Positions 10,883 to 21,758 of a DNA stretch of 64,000 bases are shown here, piece after piece. Position 1 is the first letter of the stretch; each line of letters starts with the position of its first letter. Location: positions 1-64,000 of the forward strand of contig RSEH01000163.1 in the NCBI GenBank assembly GCA_006503475.1, in the 5' to 3' direction. This stretch comes from Stentor roeselii (taxonomy: Eukaryota; Ciliophora; Heterotrichea; Heterotrichida; Stentoridae). The position numbers and the translations under genes were made by a program. Under the pieces are notes generated by a model. The model was not told the DNA's origin. It did not search any database and saw only the letters and a program-made list of their open reading frames with translations.

Positions 10883-10888
10883 AATTAT

Positions 10889-10901
10889 ATACAGTAGACA
10901 G
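10889..10901 (-). promoter_or_regulatory. Candidate core promoter element
   Basis: Minus-strand CTGTCTACTGTAT, 12 bases upstream of the ATG at 10882. It shares the CTGTCTACT core with the elements before G1 and G2. Confidence 0.5.
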
Positions 10902-10939
10902 TTTAAAAATTTTATATAACTTTGAAAAATGACTACATT

Positions 10940-11400
10940 TATTAAGAGCTATTATAATTTATTGACAGAATATTTAATGTTGTTAATATAATCCTTTTCA
11001 TTAGACTATACTTGTTGATTTTATCTTTTTGCTTTCTCTTGAATAGTTTAATTATATCACTGTAGTTTGCCTGATTCTATAGCTTTATAAATTATATCCT
11101 CTAATAATTCTCTCTCTTATGAGTAACCAAAACAATCGTAGGATTTCCTCCTAATTTTATTACATATTTTTGCCAGAATTCCATATTTGTTTCCTACCAT
11201 TTCATTTTAACGTTTTCAGTTTTTTAAAGCTCACAGCTTGATCTCAGTAATTGATAAGTATTAAAATTCTGTCTAGAGGATTCACATTATAAATTGAAGG
11301 ACTTTGCTAATCATCAAGTTGTAAGCGTTTACAACAAATGCTTCAGAATTGGGATTAGTGTTACCAAATAGTAATAGAACAGTGACTTAATATAAATAAT
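10940..11400 (-). pseudogene. Remnant of an AIG1-like GTPase
   Basis: Minus-strand fragments in different frames resemble one GTPase core. First comes a strand and broken P-loop reading TVLLLFGNTNPNSEAF (about 11340-11390). About 150 bases further on is FWQKYVIKLGGNPTIVL, running into VTHKRE (about 11115-11190). Then, in another frame, LLEDIIYKAIESGK (about 11070-11110). The W..Y...LGG.PTIV..TH pattern is the usual G4-strand region of protist AIG1-type GTPases. Multiple stops and frame changes show it is dead. It differs in sequence from the A, B and L classes, so it is a further member of the superfamily in this locus. Confidence 0.5.
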
Positions 11401-11479
11401 ATATAGATATTCTTATAATAAAATACAATAGCTAAGCATAAATTATCTATTATTTATTCCTCCTTAAACTCAAAGAAAA

Positions 11480-11720
11480 ATTTTCTTTATACTTATTTTC
11501 ATGTAGTCTATTTCTGATTTACAGATTTTTTCGATATCACTGTAAGTTAATTCCAGCGGGAATAATTTCTTATATTTCCACCCTAAATGTCTTTCCCACA
11601 ACACCCTATTGTCCTTCCTTGGCATGCAAAACCACACTAAGACCATATTTTTAAAGATTCACAAGAATTTCTTTCCCAAATATTTCCACAATCTGGACAC
11701 TGATTCTTATTTTAAATTAT
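11480..11720 (-). pseudogene. Decayed zinc-finger tail of G2
   Basis: Minus-strand NQCPDCGNIWER (about 11670-11705) and FACQGRTIGCCGKD (about 11588-11630) match the Cys-rich tail of G1 (CPDCGNIWEQ and YACQGRTLGCGG). They are cut off from the G2 frame by roughly 90 bases of AT-rich sequence with stops, and they contain further stops. G2 has therefore lost its finger, while the DNA for it still lies just downstream. Confidence 0.75.
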
Positions 11721-11788
11721 TTTGGACAAAGGATTTTAATTCATTTATAGAAATTAAATTTTTATTTTATTGTAAATTTTTACTAAAA

Positions 11789-13612
11789 CTAAGTATTAGC
11801 TATTGATAATAAACAAGATCTCACTACTTTATCTTGAATATTATCGTAATTTTTTAAGGAAACACGAGTTTTGAACACTTCATAATACATATCATAATAC
11901 TTTTTTGTAGCAAAGTTCAAAAATCTTGATTCTGATTCTCTTGTTAATTTTGAAATTTCATCGATTATTCTTTTATCGTAGCAAGTTGTAGATAATTCAA
12001 TTTTATTTATCATTTCCTTCATACTAACGCTTTCAACCTCAATGATTCTATTTATAAATTCATGATTCATTTTTAACTTCGATTCATAAAAACTATTGCA
12101 TTCTGTTTTAAAAATCTTAGAGTATTGTTGTATTAGATTATTCCTATTGATAAAAAGAAGTTTTGTTTGATGATAAAAGTTTTGAATAGCTCTTGAAAGT
12201 TTTGATTCTAATATCGCTTTTAGTTCTTCTATTTTAGCATCTTTAAGTGTAGTAGGAACATCTATTGAATCTATATTTTCATTAAAAAATTGATCTTTCT
12301 CTAATTTTATAATTTTGAATTCAATAAAGACAGATTCAAAGTTTTTACTAAGGCTTTCGATCTTGGAATTAATCAGCTGCCTGATTCTAAAAACTTTAGT
12401 TTGATCTAGGGCATCATTAACGTACTGAATATTTTTTAATTTATTTATGGATTCATTTATTTGTTCATCTAAATCCCAATAGGTCATAGGTTTGCTAGAT
12501 TTTATTTTATCATCGATAATAATCCTCTCATAATCATATTTTGAATTAATTAGAGTTATTATTATCTCATTGAAAGCATCACCTTTAGACTTTTTGAACA
12601 TTTCATACTCTTGATCAAAACCTCTGATATAATAATAATCAATAATATCATTCGGGAGTTGTAAATTCCTTATATTTCTTATTGTTTGAGTATAAATATT
12701 ATCGATCTGATTTGTATATAAATTAAAGTCGCCATCATAAATACTCCATCTGCTAGATATATTATCGATTTCCATCTCAATAAATTCTATAGATTTATCC
12801 AAAACAGCAGAATCTATTATTTGATGTTGTCTTGACAATTCATAAAAGATGTTTAAATTCTTAAAGCGAGATCCCAGTTGTCCAGGGTTATTTTTATTTT
12901 TTATACGATATAAAACTTCTTGAAATTCTCTAAGATTACTATTGTCGACTTTTGCTATTCTAAACTTGTCTGATTCATAAATAGTTTCATGAATATTATC
13001 AGTCAATGGTGATATGACTTCGATTTCAATATTTGAAAAATAGCTTCTTAGGTTTAGATTATTGATTAAATTATTTCTATATTCTTGAGCTTTATTTTTA
13101 AATACATTTACAGTTTCTTTAGGTATTCTATTTGCTATGGGGCACAGTATTATAAGCGAAGGTCTGTTTATTTCATTTGGTTTAGATTTATATATATTTT
13201 TAAATGGATTCAATTGATCCTGAATAAATCTAGTAATATCCATGATACCAAATCTAAAAAATATCGGAAATACTATCACAAATGAATGGCAAAGACAAAA
13301 AAGCGCCAAAATATCATGTCTATCTGTTGAAATATCATCAATATTGAGTCCTTCTGTGTCTGCTATTAAAATATTATCTTTCTTGCAAATTGTTACACCT
13401 TTAGATACTCCATTTTCAATTATTCCTGATTCAAGTAAATCAACTCCCATCATCATGTTTATGGTTGAAGATTTGAAATTTCCAGTTCTACCATAAAAAA
13501 GAATGAGCTTATAATTTTGATTAGGCTCGAAATATGTTGGATTACAAATAGCATCTTGTAAGAAAGGTTTGTTGCAGCTTTCTTGAATTTTGATTGTGCT
13601 CCACAAAGACAT
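11789..13612 (-). CDS. GBP-like large GTPase G2, truncated before the zinc finger
   Basis: A 607-residue paralog of G1, colinear with it from the first residue. Walker A is GRTGNFKSST (41-50), again with Phe before the Lys, and the DTEG motif is at 85-88. The helical middle is conserved. The frame ends in LLSIANT exactly where G1 continues into its CPDCG module, and a decayed copy of that module lies just downstream (11480-11720). Either G2 makes a finger-less protein or it is an early pseudogene; the long intact frame with conserved motifs favours recent or tolerated truncation. Its upstream element matches that of G1 in sequence and spacing. It is part of a duplicated two-gene unit. Confidence 0.7.
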   Translation of the reverse strand: MSLWSTIKIQESCNKPFLQDAICNPTYFEPNQNYKLILFYGRTGNFKSSTINMMMGVDLLESGIIENGVSKGVTICKKDNILIADTEGLNIDDISTDRHDILALFCLCHSFVIVFPIFFRFGIMDITRFIQDQLNPFKNIYKSKPNEINRPSLIILCPIANRIPKETVNVFKNKAQEYRNNLINNLNLRSYFSNIEIEVISPLTDNIHETIYESDKFRIAKVDNSNLREFQEVLYRIKNKNNPGQLGSRFKNLNIFYELSRQHQIIDSAVLDKSIEFIEMEIDNISSRWSIYDGDFNLYTNQIDNIYTQTIRNIRNLQLPNDIIDYYYIRGFDQEYEMFKKSKGDAFNEIIITLINSKYDYERIIIDDKIKSSKPMTYWDLDEQINESINKLKNIQYVNDALDQTKVFRIRQLINSKIESLSKNFESVFIEFKIIKLEKDQFFNENIDSIDVPTTLKDAKIEELKAILESKLSRAIQNFYHQTKLLFINRNNLIQQYSKIFKTECNSFYESKLKMNHEFINRIIEVESVSMKEMINKIELSTTCYDKRIIDEISKLTRESESRFLNFATKKYYDMYYEVFKTRVSLKNYDNIQDKVVRSCLLSIANT

Positions 13613-13634
13613 TTATAAGTATTTTACAAAATAT

Positions 13635-13647
13635 CCAAAGTAGACAG
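13635..13647 (-). promoter_or_regulatory. Candidate core promoter element of G2
   Basis: Minus-strand CTGTCTACTTTGG, with GTCTAC 28 bases upstream of the G2 ATG, the same distance as in G1. Confidence 0.55.
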
Positions 13648-13669
13648 TTTTTAATTTAAAGATAGCTAA

Positions 13670-14100
13670 GCTTTTATAAAAGACTTATATATCTACTTTT
13701 CGTTTATTTTAATTTCACATCCTTTCAATATTAATCTTTTAGATTATAAATAAATTCGAAATACTCTTGTGCATTTTTCACTTTTATTTAATTAATCAAT
13801 GATAGTACTCTTTAGTTTCAAAAGTTTATTTATCCAAAAGTTATGTTTTTTGTCGACTTGATTTTTCTTATAATTTTCATGAATGTTCTGATATGTTTCA
13901 TCAATATTCTGAAATTACTCATCAATTTTTTCTTTTACATAAATTCTTATAATTTGGTTTATAAGTGATAAGATTTGTTTCAATTTAATTTAGTATTCAG
14001 CTCTTTTACATTCTCATAAAAAAATAAATAAATCCTGATCCTCCATTTAATTCACTATTGTTAAAAAAGTTTTATAGCCATCATATATATGGTAATTTAA
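13670..14100 (-). pseudogene. Remnant of a second copy of the 8504-10882 gene
   Basis: Just upstream of G2 the DNA resembles the end and repeat region of the gene that lies upstream of G1. The 13690-13760 stretch parallels 8520-8600 (TTCGTTTATT, then CATCCTTT/AATCCTTTT, and AAATTCG). The 13860-13940 stretch holds the TTTTCATGAATGTTCTGATATG type of motif found in the 102-bp repeat. No open frame remains. With G2 it completes a duplicated two-gene unit in which this member is lost. Confidence 0.55.
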
Positions 14101-17100
14101 AAAAAAAATCTTTATAAAAAACGTCAAAATTAAAATTTGGAATACTTTTTCTGTCTGATACTCCTTAAATATCGGAACTAATTTTGGTACAAGATAGGCC
14201 GGCTTTTCAGTAAATTAACTCTAATATTCATTCTTAACATAACAGCTTGTTTAAGGACAGTGATGGAATATAAATTTTTTTCTGAAGTTTATATAATGAT
14301 GTGAGACACTAAAGAAAGTTGAATAAGCAAAATAAGAAAAGGATATTCAATGAAAGATAATATCATCCTAACTGCAGTAAAGACTGTAGTCATTAAGAAT
14401 GCATTGGGAATGTTACAAAGCAAGCAGGAGATTCTTGAGGATAATCAAAATAGGATGCATATTAGTCTTCAATGGGATACTTGGTCAAAAGGTTTAATTG
14501 TAAAAATACTTGAAAACTCTTTATTATTACTTTAGCTACCTCCGGATCTACGAAAGGTTAGCTATCATGTCTCTTAATTTTAGAAATTTTTTATAAATTC
14601 TCTAATATTACTATATAACATCAATTCAATTTCTCAATTCTACAACATGCCAGAGTTTCTAATGAACAAAACGAGCAAAATTACAGAAGGGAAGTCAGAG
14701 GCTCTAAAATTCAATCCCATTATAAAAGAGATTTAACCAGCTTAATATAAATCAATATATTTAAGCGTTTAAACGCATAGTTTATACTTTTTAAGCATAT
14801 TTTATAATTCTTGGCATAGTTGATACCTTTTGGCATAGTTGATAAATTTTTGTCATCTTCCTCGATGATTTAGCAGGTCATAATTGAATGACTTCCTAAA
14901 GAATATCGAATTATTATTGTTCTTTTCTTGATATTCTTTCGTTTATTGTCACTTTTTGAAGTTTTAAAAGCTGAGCAGTAAGGGCAGTTATCTAATTGTT
15001 GCATGGTAGATAAACCTGCTGATTTTCTCTTAGTTGGGATTGAAGAATCTTTTCGAATGCCGTCTTAGAGTTTCTTATATTGAAACTAAAATTGATTTTC
15101 TCTTAATCTTGAAAGACAGGATGATTTAAGAGTAGATTATCAGGTATTCGGACAGTCTTGGGAACTTGGTATGTTTCAACTAGATTTAAGATGAATTTTT
15201 ACTTATATTGGTGTGAAAACAACTTTCCCTTAATATTACTGATATCAATAGATCTGGACTTCTAGAGTTATTTGCTGTCTTACTGTTCTTTCAAGGATAA
15301 AATCAATCTCCTTTCTTTGTCTTGTAGTTTTACCATCAGAGGAAGTATAAAAAGTTTTCAATTACCTCTCGGTTGCTTTTGACTACTTAAAGAATTCATA
15401 TTCCTGGTGGTACTCAATAATTCCTTCTCTTCTAGTATTTTTCCTTCAATATAAAGAAGCTTCTTGGGTTTAGATTAGATGAGGGTGGCAGGAATTTAGA
15501 CTTAAAAATTTCTTTATGATCGAATTTTTCTCTTCATTCAATGGCGAATCAAGTTTTGGTTAACCACCTGAATCAATGAATCATGATATTGGATCAAACA
15601 CTGATGATATTGACTGAAGCTGAAAAGATTAACTCGCAAAAATTTTGAAAGATTTTAGCAAGGCTTCATTTTTAAAAAACTAAGGAATTCACTTTTAAAA
15701 TTATTTTCAGCTTTTGGTATCAAAACTCTGTGCAAGCTGACGCCTTAGTAATTTTTATATATTATAAATCCTATTCAATAGAAGTTTTTTTAAAAATTTA
15801 ATTTATTTATCTACTCTTCGAATATTCACTCGATTTTTTAACAATTAAACCTACCGAAAGCTCTCACAATACTTTTAAGCTTCACAATTATAAAAGCCAT
15901 CATTTTCTAAAATTTGAAAACACTATATTTTATTAGGATTTTCATCGATTCTTCCCTTGAAATTAACCTATTACCATTATAAAAATTTTAATTTAAAGAC
16001 AAAATTCGAGAATCTGATCACAAGGACAACAGTTCTTATAGCTCTCTAGATTTCAAGAATAATGCCAAAGTTTTTTCTTTTATACTTAGGCCTGATAAAA
16101 GAAAATCGAGTTTTAAATGAAAGATTGTTGTCATATTTTTCAGAATATCTCGTCTTTGAAGCCCAATCAGACACAGATGATTTGATTTTTGACGTTTCTC
16201 AATGCTTGCTATGAAAAATCATTATCAAGTTGCTATAAGTTTCCTTATCTATGAAAATCCAGGGTCCAAACTTATTGGCCTATCAAATGTCAATTTTCAA
16301 AAAGAAATTTAAGAAGGCCTTGAAGTGAACGAAATCAATATCATTAAAAACACTTACTTTTCATTCAATTCATTGACAATCCCTTTAGAACCTTTCGAAA
16401 TAGTGAATCTTTGTTTTTTGGGTATGTACTTCTCAGGAATTATTTCGAAATGTTGTAAAATTATATTTTTTTTATGAAAATGGCTTGTCTGTATAACCAC
16501 TATTCGAAATTATCTTTAATTTCGAATTAATTTGGTATTTTTATGATGAGTTTTTGAATTACAAGCCACATAGGACTACAATTAATAACTTTCAAAGAAT
16601 TGCCAAAAGGATGAAATAGAGTAAAAGCAAAGTTGATACTTTTTCTTTCAATTTGATCAATGATCGATTTTATTATTTTGTTTTTAATGTGTATGGCATG
16701 TCAATATTAATAGTTTTCAGCAAAGACCTGCTACTCGAATTGAAGAAGACTTCAGGATGATGATCTAAGTGTCACGTTTTACAAGAGGAACAGTTTTAAT
16801 ATGGAAAGATTAGGCATGAAAACAATCTTTAAAATCATCGAATAGGCTTAAAGTGAGATTATTGCTTGAACTTTGGTTGCTTCATTAAATATACTTTATT
16901 GATTAGTAATTGTAAGTAAATAGATGAATAACCTAAAAATAATCAATTTAAAAATAAACTATTAGAGTTTTTTTGAGTCTTTATGAGAAATGCACCATTA
17001 GTCGATAAAATAATAATAATTATACATCTTATTAAAAGATCTTTGGTATTTATGTCAACGTATATTCCAAAACATAGATAATTTATTATAATATTTAAAT

Positions 17101-17109
17101 TAAACAAAT
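14101..17109. other. 3-kb stretch without intact gene; scattered coding remnants
   Basis: No convincing intact gene was found. On the minus strand between about 14875 and 15360, short open pieces look once-coding: TSSDGKTTRQRKEIDFILER, then VPKTVRIPDNLLLNHPVF, and a piece with NCPYCSAFKTSKSDNKRK. They lie in different frames and are broken by stops. I do not recognise the family. The 61-codon frame at 14350-14535 (+) has no recognisable feature and is not called as a gene. From 15.5 to 17.1 kb I see nothing I can name. Confidence 0.45.
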
Positions 17110-19047
17110 ATGAATCTGACTCCTGCGAAAAAAATCAAAGACTATGTAGTCCAATCCCATGAAACTCAGAGATTATTAGAAGAAAATTTAAATACTATCT
17201 TTAATGAATTCGAAAATCTTATCCAGAGAACTTTAAATTCTTCATCTGTATCTAAACATAAAATCATCTTTCAAGGAATCAATTTAAGCGAAAACGAATC
17301 AGGAGAACTTGAGTTAGATATAGCAGGGTTAACACAAAAAATTACTCCTCATGGAATAACAGAGACTAAACTTAAACAAAAAATTATGAAGAAGAAATTA
17401 AAGATCGATACAATTAAATTAAAATTCGAAAAAATTATTAGTTTTGGAGGAGATATATCTGAGGATCAATCTAATTACTTTAGAGATTTAAGTGATTTAC
17501 TACTAGAAGATAAAAATGAAATTAATGCAATTGAATATAAAAATGAAAACCTTACTGACGATGAATTGAATTTGATTATAAACGAAAGTATTTTAAAAAA
17601 TTTGATTAAGAGAATAGAAAAACTGGACTATTCTAAAGGACATTTAGTGAAAGTGGTTCATAAAAGTCAATCAGGACATGAGGATATTAGTGGATTAAAA
17701 TTTGGATCTTTACTTATAGACATATCTCATGAAAGTCAAAATCTTAAGATTCTAAAGAAGGAGATATCATATTACAAGTTATTGCTAGAGTATTGGAGAA
17801 GCGTCTTAAGAGAAGTACACATCGATGAAAACGTAAGAATTCACGATTACTTTAAACCAAGTGATAAAGGATTACCCAGATATTATACTTCTGAATTTTT
17901 TAACTTAACAGGCTTTTATAAAGATGATGAATGGATTGATTGCATTTACGAAGATGTAAGAGGATCTTATATTATCGGAAAATTTATAAAAGGTGAAATG
18001 TTTGGTGAAGGAAAGATTGTTTACAGCTTAGGAAATTATTTCATCGGTGAAATATTTGAAGATAAAACTTCTATTGGAGAATATTTTCAGGAGATAGATG
18101 GAGTGGTTATATCAACCAGTCTTAAAGTTAAAAAAAATCGAGGGCGATTCTTTTATGAAAAGGGAGATTACTACAAAATTTATGAAAATGGGTGCTTAAT
18201 TCGTGAAGGTAAGTATTTTGGATCTAATTTTACAGGAATTGTTTATGTTTCTGGAATTTACTATGATCGAGTCTGGTGTAAGGGGAAATTTCACGCAATA
18301 TCTTATAGTTATGAAGGGAATTACTTAAATGGAATGTTTCATGGAGAAGGAATCTATAAGGAAAATAATGGGTTTACAATTAAACAGGGAAAATTTTTCA
18401 AAGGGAAATTTATTGAAGGGACTTTGGTAATTGGAGACAAATGTTATTCAGGAAAATATAATTTTTCAGGTGATATTGAAGGTCATGGAGAATTTAAATC
18501 TCCAGAGTTAGAATACAAAGGAAATTTTAAAAACAATAAATTTGAAGGAAATGGAGAGTTGAAAATAGCTAATGGCACTACTTGTGAAGGTATATTTTAC
18601 AGAGGAGAGTTTATTAATGGCAATCAATTCACTGAAAATTATAAATGCACAGGAAAATTCAAAAATGGTAAAATAAATGGAAGAGGAAAAATGACTTTCA
18701 AGGATGGGATGATATTTGAAGGAATTTTTTTAAATGGAGATCCATCAAAAGGAACATTAATTATCGGAGACTCTATTTTATCTGGTTCATTCAATTCAAA
18801 GTTCGAGCTTGAGGGGGATGGTAAATTAACTACAAATGAATATATTTACACAGGAAGATTTCATAATGGTAAAATGAATGGATATGGAAATTTGAGGTTT
18901 AATAATGGTGATACTTATAATGGAAGATTTTCCGAAGGAGCTTTAAAAAGAGGAAGTTTAATGTGCTCAAATTTCACATTTATTGGAGAATTCACAAGTG
19001 ATTTTCAACCTTTAAAAGGAATTTATAAAAAACCTTCCCTTTATTAA
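17110..19047 (+). CDS. MORN-repeat protein with M-family N-terminal domain (M1)
   Basis: A 645-residue single exon. Residues 1-250 form a domain shared with M2 and M3. Its conserved parts include SKHKIIF(Q/G)GINL, TQKITPHG, a helix with LKLKF..(I/L)I.FAGDISE, AIEYKNEN, and YYKLLLEYWR. From about residue 290 to the end there are many MORN-type units of the G.F..G...G.G pattern (for example GKFIKGEMFGEGKIVY, GRFHNGKMNGYGNLRF). MORN repeats are known to bind lipids or act as scaffolds under membranes. It lies upstream of and opposite to the K gene group. No consensus GTCTA element was found; CATAGATAATTTATTATAA is the nearest AT-rich element. The N-terminal domain is not one I recognise. Confidence 0.8.
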   Translation: MNLTPAKKIKDYVVQSHETQRLLEENLNTIFNEFENLIQRTLNSSSVSKHKIIFQGINLSENESGELELDIAGLTQKITPHGITETKLKQKIMKKKLKIDTIKLKFEKIISFGGDISEDQSNYFRDLSDLLLEDKNEINAIEYKNENLTDDELNLIINESILKNLIKRIEKLDYSKGHLVKVVHKSQSGHEDISGLKFGSLLIDISHESQNLKILKKEISYYKLLLEYWRSVLREVHIDENVRIHDYFKPSDKGLPRYYTSEFFNLTGFYKDDEWIDCIYEDVRGSYIIGKFIKGEMFGEGKIVYSLGNYFIGEIFEDKTSIGEYFQEIDGVVISTSLKVKKNRGRFFYEKGDYYKIYENGCLIREGKYFGSNFTGIVYVSGIYYDRVWCKGKFHAISYSYEGNYLNGMFHGEGIYKENNGFTIKQGKFFKGKFIEGTLVIGDKCYSGKYNFSGDIEGHGEFKSPELEYKGNFKNNKFEGNGELKIANGTTCEGIFYRGEFINGNQFTENYKCTGKFKNGKINGRGKMTFKDGMIFEGIFLNGDPSKGTLIIGDSILSGSFNSKFELEGDGKLTTNEYIYTGRFHNGKMNGYGNLRFNNGDTYNGRFSEGALKRGSLMCSNFTFIGEFTSDFQPLKGIYKKPSLY

Positions 19048-20055
19048 TAAATATAATTCAATAGAATCATTTTATTAGTCATGAGATATTGAATCAATTT
19101 ATAGTAATTCCCTATTTTACCTGTTTCTTAATCTTATACTTTCTCACTCGAAAACCATTACTATTGTGAAAAAAATTTGATAGAAATTATTGATTGCTTT
19201 ATTTGAAGTTTATTCATAAAGAAGTAAACATGCTGATTTATTAATAGATTGATTATCATTTTTCGAAATAATATGAAATGATCAAACTGAAACAAACCTT
19301 ATAAAAAGGGTAGAAGATAAATAATAATCCGAAATACATGTAAAATTATGTCTTTCAAATCTTTACTTAAAAACTTTCACAAATTATTACCTAATCAAAT
19401 AAATATTATTTGTTAATTTTATAATAAGATAATTAACTATATTCCAACCATGTATTGCTTCATTCAATATAGTCTTTCTTGCTTTATTATTCCCTAATTT
19501 TAGCATATCTACAGTGATACATTCTTTAATTATTACCCAAATTAATGTTATTCTCATTTTATAATTCTTAACAGGTCATGTAATTTTAGAAGTTCTACAA
19601 ATCTTTATTGATAAATTTTTATATTTTTGAAAATCTATCTTTTCAATAATTGTCCTACAATTTTTTTTTTTTCTACAAAACTTTATTGACAAATTTTTTT
19701 TTTCTACAAATCTTTATTGACAAATTTTTATTTTTGAAAGTCTATCTTTTAAATAATTATCCTACATTTTTTTCTAAAAATACTTGAACCTCAACAAAGA
19801 CAATCAAAATCATCTCTAAATAATAATTTCAAGTAGAGCCTTTAAATCAATTACCAAATTTACTCAAACGGTTTGATTATATAGAAGAATTTGGAAACTT
19901 TCAAGTAATTAACATTTAAACGATCAGAATTTACAAAAATTAGTTTTATTGGTCATTTTTTATTAAGTTAAACTTTTACAATATATATCGAAGTTATAAG
20001 TTTCATTAGTAATTATCAAATTATATGTCCTTAAATAATCATAAAGTTTATTTAT
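19048..20055. other. Intergenic region between convergent M1 and K1
   Basis: About 1 kb between the 3' ends of M1 (+) and K1 (minus). Apart from the AT-rich repeat at 19593-19773 I see no gene or structured element. Confidence 0.5.
19593..19773. repeat. Diverged AT-rich direct repeat (about 72-bp unit)
   Basis: A unit beginning TTCTACAAATCTTTATTGA, followed by a T-run, then TATCTTTT.AATAATT.TCCTACA, occurs at about 19593-19665 and 19702-19773. A shorter copy of its first half lies between, starting near 19671. Part of the unit (GTCTATCTTTTAAATAA, about 19739) looks like the candidate promoter element but faces no known gene. Confidence 0.65.
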
Positions 20056-21735
20056 TTAAAAGACTGAGCACCCACATCCACGACTAGAGCTTTGCCTACT
20101 AGAAGAATATTGTATTCTTGCCCTTGCAGCTTCTTCTTCTAATCTCCTTTGATTATCTATTCTCTGCTGTTCTAGGATTCGCATTCTTTCTTGATATTCT
20201 CTTTCTATTCTCAATCTTTCTTGCCTTCTTCTTTCTTCTTCTTCTCTTTGTTTTCTTTCTAATTCTTCTTTTAACCTTCTTTGTTCATTTTCATATCTTA
20301 TTTTTTCTTTCTCTTTTTCTTCAATACTTTTCATAAGCTCTTGAATTTTTAGTTCATTTTGTTTTGAACTTTCCATCATTAATCTTTTAGAGCGTTCTTC
20401 ATATTCCTTAGCCTTTTTATTCAGTTCTTCTATTTCTTTATTAATTGTTGATATTAAGTGATTATTTTTTTCTTTTAATTCTTTCATTTGGATTTCTAAA
20501 CGCTTATCATCGTTATTTCCTGAAATTTTCAAAGAATTAATTTCTCTCTCAGATATTAGCCTTTTTTCATCTCGTTTGAACACTATTTCAGCTTTGAATA
20601 ATGCAAATTCTTTCTCAATTTTCATTCTTTCATTCTCTAATTCAATGAATTTTTTTATCGCTAGTTGCTGAGATTCATGTTTTTTTTCTTGACTGAATGA
20701 ATCTATTTCTTTGGATGCTTTTGCCTCTTCTATATTTAATAATGCTTTTTGTCCTTGTTTTGATTCTTCAAGACTATTTAATTTCTTATTTTTTTCAATT
20801 TCACATTTAAGTTCAATTTCCTTCTTTAGTGTTTCCATGGAAATCCCTTTGAGTTCAAATTTACCTTCTGTAACAGATTTAATAATTCCTCTTCTATCAA
20901 ATGTGATTACTGGTTTTTCTACTTTAAGTGTAAGATTCCCAGCACGTGTATCGATAAGCACTAAGGCTGAATTTAACATATTTTCAGACTTTTCTTCATG
21001 TTCTTTATTTATTAATGATAATTTTTCATGTGAGCAGATTTCTAATTTTCTGGATTTGTTATTAATATTTTCATTTATTACAATTTCATCGGGATTTTTA
21101 GTTGAATTTACTGTCTCTTCTTTTATATTATTTAATGAGTCATCTTCAAAAGTTTCTTGAGCTTTATGATTAGTTTCTTGTATATGAGAGTTTGTTTCTT
21201 CATTTCTTAAAGGTGATGAAGCCCTCAGTCCTAAAGAGGTTAAGATTGATAATTCATCTTCAACTTTTTTTCCTGTAATTACAACTGAAGTATAATCAAT
21301 TAGTTTTATATCAACTATTCCACTATAAAACATCTTATTTAAATTCACTAATATTTCTATCGGATAATTATACCCCAGCTCAATACGAGTAGGTAGACAT
21401 ATTAAATTTTCATTTTCTGATATTGTAAACCCGGAAATGAAAATTTTTTCATGATAATATATTTCCAATTTGCTCAAACCATAACTTAAATCCAAAATCA
21501 AAAAATATGATGTATCAATATGAAATTCAAAGCATGTATCAAATTCTTGCATGGTTAGTCTGCTTTTTTTAGAAAAAATTATGATTATATCTTTAAGGAT
21601 CTCAGTATTTTCTTTATCATGCTCAAAATCAAATTTGCATTCTTTTATCGATCCTTCTTCTCTTGATGCATAATATTTTGAATTATTGATCACGAACTTG
21701 ATTACTTGGTCACTAAGTATAATCTGAAACTCCAT
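20056..21735 (-). CDS. Coiled-coil protein with CaaX-like end (K1)
   Basis: A 559-residue protein. The N-terminal 170 residues look beta-rich and globular, without a family I can name. A linker follows, then a short strand segment (about 260-300: LKVEKPVITFDRRGII, then EGKFELKG) that has counterparts in K2 and K3. A very charged coiled coil (about 305-540) ends in runs of EERRRQERLRIEREYQER type. The C-terminus RGCGCSVF has extra cysteines and ends CSVF, a possible prenylation (CaaX) site, so the protein may sit on a membrane. It is the last of four same-strand K genes and begins only 37 bases after the K2 stop, with its own promoter-like element in that gap. Confidence 0.75.
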   Translation of the reverse strand: MEFQIILSDQVIKFVINNSKYYASREEGSIKECKFDFEHDKENTEILKDIIIIFSKKSRLTMQEFDTCFEFHIDTSYFLILDLSYGLSKLEIYYHEKIFISGFTISENENLICLPTRIELGYNYPIEILVNLNKMFYSGIVDIKLIDYTSVVITGKKVEDELSILTSLGLRASSPLRNEETNSHIQETNHKAQETFEDDSLNNIKEETVNSTKNPDEIVINENINNKSRKLEICSHEKLSLINKEHEEKSENMLNSALVLIDTRAGNLTLKVEKPVITFDRRGIIKSVTEGKFELKGISMETLKKEIELKCEIEKNKKLNSLEESKQGQKALLNIEEAKASKEIDSFSQEKKHESQQLAIKKFIELENERMKIEKEFALFKAEIVFKRDEKRLISEREINSLKISGNNDDKRLEIQMKELKEKNNHLISTINKEIEELNKKAKEYEERSKRLMMESSKQNELKIQELMKSIEEKEKEKIRYENEQRRLKEELERKQREEEERRRQERLRIEREYQERMRILEQQRIDNQRRLEEEAARARIQYSSSRQSSSRGCGCSVF

Positions 21736-21758
21736 CTTTATTAAGTTAAAATATGAAT

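Noticed and set aside
11715-11810. An intron joining G2 to its zinc-finger remnant
   Set aside because: The insert is about 90 bases, has no 15-nt form, begins with an in-frame stop before any GT, and the remnant itself contains stops.
14350-14535. A 61-codon gene on the plus strand
   Set aside because: No recognisable motif, no promoter-like element, and no paralog in the window; likely chance or an old remnant.
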